Below, one piece after another: positions 13,300 to 15,812 of a stretch of DNA of 15,812 nt. The position numbers were made by a program, and so were the translations under genes. The stretch is taken from assembly GCA_934675585.1 (NCBI GenBank), contig CAKUQY010000036.1, positions 1 through 15,812 of the forward strand, written 5' to 3'. The notes beneath the pieces were generated by a model. The model ran no database searches, was not told the origin of the DNA, and saw only the letters and a list, made by a program, of their open reading frames with translations. The stretch comes from an uncultured Opitutales bacterium. Its GTDB lineage: Bacteria; Verrucomicrobiota; Verrucomicrobiia; Opitutales; UBA953. Position 1 is the stretch's first letter. Each line of letters begins with the position of its first letter.

Positions 13300-14043
13300 A
13301 TGAAAAATCTCATTACAATTACAGCGCTCATCGCTGCAGGTGCAATTGCTGCTAACGCAGAGACAAACTTAAACCCAGGTGATAACTTCAGTGGTCTTAA
13401 ATGGACTCAATTGACTCTCACGACTCCAGCGGGCAACGCTTTGTCATCAAGCAACTCGGGATTTGATTGGTCCGAAGGCCAAGGCAATTTGACCGATAGC
13501 TGGTCGCTTTTGTTCACGTTGACTACAAATAGTTCATCTGGCAAAAAGGAAATTTTTTCAACAAATGCTAAAAGTGGTCAAGGTGCGGATGGCCGTGTAC
13601 TTGGCTTGGATTTTTCTGATTCAACATCACCGACAATTGGACTTTACAATGGAAAAGCAACTATTTCTACCCCACAGCTTTTAGGCTCTGCAATAAGCTT
13701 TGAAACTGGTCAAAATGTGATGTTGACATTTTTGAAGTATGACGAGGCTACGAAAGCGAGCACTTCAAAAGCTGGTAAATTTGTTCTTTCAACATATGCA
13801 ACGGGCGCGACAACACCGACGAAATCGACTTCAATCGAAGTCGATTCGGATGCTCAAAATTTAACGTTTTTGAAAAATAGTTCAACAGGCACGGGAACTC
13901 GTCTTTGGACCAACAGTGGAACCGAAACATTCTCGAACATTAAGTTGGCTTATGGTTCGGCGATTCCAGAACCATCTTCCTTTGGTTTGTTGGCGGGTTT
14001 GGGTGCGTTGGCGTTGGTTGGCGCGCGTCGTCGCCGTCGCTAA
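13300..14043 (+). CDS. PEP-CTERM surface protein
   Basis: This 247-residue secreted protein has a signal peptide (residues 1-20, cleavage probably after ANA). A C-terminal sorting tail occupies residues 223-247: PEPSSFGLLAGLG, then a hydrophobic stretch, then five arginines. PEP-CTERM tails are recognised and processed by exosortase. The middle (about 45-220) is rich in Ser, Thr and beta-type sequence (DSWSLLFTL, FSNIKLAYG) and resembles a LamG/concanavalin-like jelly roll, without certain assignment. The function is unknown, and a polysaccharide-binding or matrix role is a guess. Codon use is more A/T-rich than in the housekeeping genes, and no exact octamer is present, only CGGGAAC at 13891. 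A strong terminator follows. Confidence 0.83.
   Translation: MKNLITITALIAAGAIAANAETNLNPGDNFSGLKWTQLTLTTPAGNALSSSNSGFDWSEGQGNLTDSWSLLFTLTTNSSSGKKEIFSTNAKSGQGADGRVLGLDFSDSTSPTIGLYNGKATISTPQLLGSAISFETGQNVMLTFLKYDEATKASTSKAGKFVLSTYATGATTPTKSTSIEVDSDAQNLTFLKNSSTGTGTRLWTNSGTETFSNIKLAYGSAIPEPSSFGLLAGLGALALVGARRRRR
13966..14043 (+). repeat. PEP-CTERM tail module, copy 1
   Basis: The 78 bp encoding the sorting tail and stop codon differ from the copy at 15694-15771 at only four positions, all silent, while the upstream coding sequences are unrelated at DNA level. Confidence 0.9.
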
Positions 14044-14058
14044 AAGTACTTAAAGTTT

Positions 14059-14101
14059 AAGGTTCCTGCGGTAGCGATTCTGCGGGAACCTTTTTTATTT
14101 T
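14059..14101 (+). terminator. Intrinsic terminator after the first PEP-CTERM gene
   Basis: AAGGTTCCTGC (14059-14069) pairs with GCGGGAACCTT (14082-14092): 11 bp with one G-T wobble and a 12-nt loop. TTTTTTATTTT runs from 14091. The right arm contains an exact octamer, and the left arm is one transition away from its complement. Confidence 0.92.
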
Positions 14102-14103
14102 AA

Positions 14104-14132
14104 TTGTGTTATTGTTTATATTGTTTTATAGT
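14104..14132 (+). promoter_or_regulatory. Promoter of the SGNH PEP-CTERM gene
   Basis: TTGTGT (14104-14109) and TATAGT (14127-14132) are 17 bp apart, and the latter ends 7 nt before the ATG at 14140. The predicted start site is about one base before the codon. Lying after a strong terminator, the gene needs its own promoter. Confidence 0.55.
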
Positions 14133-14139
14133 TTGTGTT

Positions 14140-15771
14140 ATGAAAAAATCGGTTTTATTTTTTATTGCTGCGTCGCTTGGTTTAGTGAGCGTTTCCGCAC
14201 AAGCGAACATTACTTTTGTTGGCGATTCAATTACTCAAGGTGGAAATTATCTTTCGGGAACGGTTGCAAGTTATCGTTATCAATTATTTAAAAACTATGT
14301 TGATAACGGTAAAACATATCGCCCAATGGGGATGACAAAAGGTGCGAGGTTAAATATCGATGTGAGTACACTAACACCCAATTATCGTGGTATAAATTTT
14401 GATAATACTTCAGAAGCGGCTGCAAGTGGTCGTTCTTATCAGTATTCAGGTCATGCGGGCGGGGGAGGTTTTAAAGCTGATCCAGCTTCTGTTTGGCCCG
14501 TAGCTAATCGCGGTCCTGTAACTATTAAGCTCGGGCAAACGAATACTTACACGGGAACGACGAATACTTATTACAATGGCTCAACATTGACGACGTATTC
14601 GGGTGCAACTTATCAATCACTTTATGGCAATGATAAAGTAGAAACACTTTGTGTGATGATTGGGATCAATGATTTGTTTGATGGACGCGGGAACGAGGCG
14701 ATTCTTGGCAGCGTAAAAGAAATTGTACAGGCGTACCAAACTCATAATCCGAATGTGCGTGTGCATCTTTTTGAACTATTGCCAACAGGAAAAAATAATG
14801 GCACGGGAACAAATAATAAAAATAATTATATCCCCTATAACAATGCATTGCGCGAACTTGGTGCAACTTGGAGTACTGCAACCTCAATCGTGACTGTCGA
14901 TAATATTGCTACAGGTTTTTATGCTGAAAACGGCGCGATGATTGATACTGTTAACGGAGCGCACCCAAATGCGCAAGGAGAATTGATTGTTGCGGGAAAT
15001 ATCGCACGTGTTTTAGGGATTGGGCAACGCACGGCAGGCTTGGAACGTCGCGGGAACATGCAATTAGCATCAAAACTTGATTTTGATTCTGCAACGACGG
15101 GAACGCCAACGATTAAAACGACAATTGATGGCGTAGAAAAAACATTTACTACCGCATCGACAGGATTCTCGGTTAACGAAGCTGGAAATTTGCTTATTAA
15201 TACAACGGGAGGTGCGTATGGCTATGACTCGCGTTTATCTTGGAATACTACGGGAACGGCACAAGAGCTAACGGTTTCATTTTCTGTAAAGATGAATAAA
15301 ACAGATAATGAAAAAAATGCATTGGGTATTTTTGTCGGGAACGGAGAAGGTGTCGGCGTGATTTATGTGACAGAATGTGGCATTTGGTGGAATGAAGAAT
15401 TGCTCTATGGTTCGTCGGATATTACGGACACGGTGCATAACACATTTTCATCGACTGAAGATTTTATCGATTTGACGGTTGCTTGGGTTGATGGCTCGCA
15501 TGGTGTCGCCAGTGGTTTTTATGTCTGGCTTGGCGACCAATTAATTGGCGAAGCAAAACAGTCAATAACAGATGTTAGTACTCATAAAGATAAAATATTA
15601 TTTGGCGATATTGGGGGAAAGTGGATTACAGATTGCGAAATTTCAAACATTTCATTTGAATTAGGCAGTGCTTACGCGCCTGCGTCAAGCATCCCAGAGC
15701 CATCTTCCTTTGGTTTGTTGGCGGGATTGGGTGCGTTGGCGTTGGTGGGTGCGCGTCGTCGCCGTCGCTAA
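14140..15771 (+). CDS. Secreted SGNH hydrolase with PEP-CTERM tail
   Basis: The 543-residue protein starts best at MKKSVLFF (signal peptide, cleavage near VSAQA at 18-22). An in-frame ATG 36 bases upstream lies over the promoter and would put a Cys-rich leader before the signal peptide. An SGNH/GDSL hydrolase domain follows: block I TFVGDSITQGG with nucleophile Ser30, a SGHAGGGG segment (103-110) as block II, block III IGIND (174-178) and block V NGAHPN with His275. This suggests an esterase, for example one removing acetyl groups from polysaccharides. Residues about 309-515 look like a beta-sandwich (concanavalin-like). PEP-CTERM lies at 519-543. The GGGAAC core occurs nine times, all in one orientation, mostly as ACGGGAAC or TCGGGAAC rather than the full octamer. 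Confidence 0.87.
   Translation: MKKSVLFFIAASLGLVSVSAQANITFVGDSITQGGNYLSGTVASYRYQLFKNYVDNGKTYRPMGMTKGARLNIDVSTLTPNYRGINFDNTSEAAASGRSYQYSGHAGGGGFKADPASVWPVANRGPVTIKLGQTNTYTGTTNTYYNGSTLTTYSGATYQSLYGNDKVETLCVMIGINDLFDGRGNEAILGSVKEIVQAYQTHNPNVRVHLFELLPTGKNNGTGTNNKNNYIPYNNALRELGATWSTATSIVTVDNIATGFYAENGAMIDTVNGAHPNAQGELIVAGNIARVLGIGQRTAGLERRGNMQLASKLDFDSATTGTPTIKTTIDGVEKTFTTASTGFSVNEAGNLLINTTGGAYGYDSRLSWNTTGTAQELTVSFSVKMNKTDNEKNALGIFVGNGEGVGVIYVTECGIWWNEELLYGSSDITDTVHNTFSSTEDFIDLTVAWVDGSHGVASGFYVWLGDQLIGEAKQSITDVSTHKDKILFGDIGGKWITDCEISNISFELGSAYAPASSIPEPSSFGLLAGLGALALVGARRRRR
15694..15771 (+). repeat. PEP-CTERM tail module, copy 2
   Basis: Second copy of the 78-bp tail module, with four silent differences from 13966-14043 and an identical Arg5 coding run (CGTCGTCGCCGTCGC). 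The 41 bp after it show no gene and no clear terminator before the window ends. Confidence 0.9.
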
Positions 15772-15812
15772 TTTGAAAAGAATTTTTTCATATTGTTTTG
15801 TCGTTCCCGTGG

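Noticed and set aside
14104..14139. Upstream ATG for the SGNH gene
   Set aside because: It overlaps the promoter and puts a Cys-rich segment before a normal signal peptide that begins at 14140.
15772..15812. Terminator after the SGNH gene
   Set aside because: GAAAA...TTTTC could pair weakly, but there is no GC-rich stem and the window ends before any clear structure.

Overview
The window reads as a chromosomal fragment of a Verrucomicrobiota-like bacterium, possibly of the Opitutales/Puniceicoccales type. This rests on two PEP-CTERM proteins with the short 'PEPSSFGLLAGLGALALVGARRRRR'-style tail (seen at residue level, 25 residues to the stop), a TIGR03790-family protein (a family known to occur only in exosortase-bearing species), a Nudix/Alr/RlmI housekeeping mix, and near-absence of Shine-Dalgarno sequences. 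The genus cannot be named from sequence alone.

Layout. 140-3182 (+) is a gatC-gatA-glycosyltransferase operon, with gatB absent. It converges on a secreted transglutaminase-like gene (3265-4887, -) across a double inverted-repeat terminator (3185-3263). After a 329-bp divergent intergenic region come rlmI-like, Nudix and alr genes (5217-8111, +), stacked with 1-nt gaps or overlaps. A tRNA-Lys(CTT) with its own terminator follows (8178-8284). Next is truB, a stand-alone rfaE2-type nucleotidyltransferase and the TIGR03790 gene (8301-11220, +), then ubiE/menG (11259-11975, +). The stretch 11976-13299 has no gene I can support. It holds two full and one partial copy of a ~340-bp repeat made of tiny hairpins plus three different short-period repeats. 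The right end has two PEP-CTERM genes (13300-14043 and 14140-15771) separated by a clean terminator. The second is an SGNH hydrolase.

The dominant unexplained signal is the octamer GCGGGAAC (usually GCGGGAACG). By hand I count 62 exact copies on the two strands (34 in one orientation, 28 in the other), about one per 255 bp, against roughly 0.5 expected at uniform composition. It sits inside conserved genes in several reading frames (most often read as Ala-Gly-Thr or Val-Pro-Ala), in intergenic DNA, and as inverted pairs that form terminators. This is how DNA uptake sequences of Neisseria and Pasteurellaceae behave. I know of no such sequence described for this phylum, so it is the best candidate here for an undescribed system.

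A second general pattern is that several first genes of transcription units have a near-consensus -10 box 6-8 nt before the ATG and no Shine-Dalgarno, which predicts leaderless or nearly leaderless mRNAs. How the genes work together: most are independent housekeeping functions (tRNA amidation, 23S rRNA and tRNA modification, D-Ala supply, quinone methylation, heptose nucleotide activation). The glycosyltransferase, TIGR03790 protein and PEP-CTERM proteins point to an exosortase-linked cell-surface system whose sortase lies outside the window.
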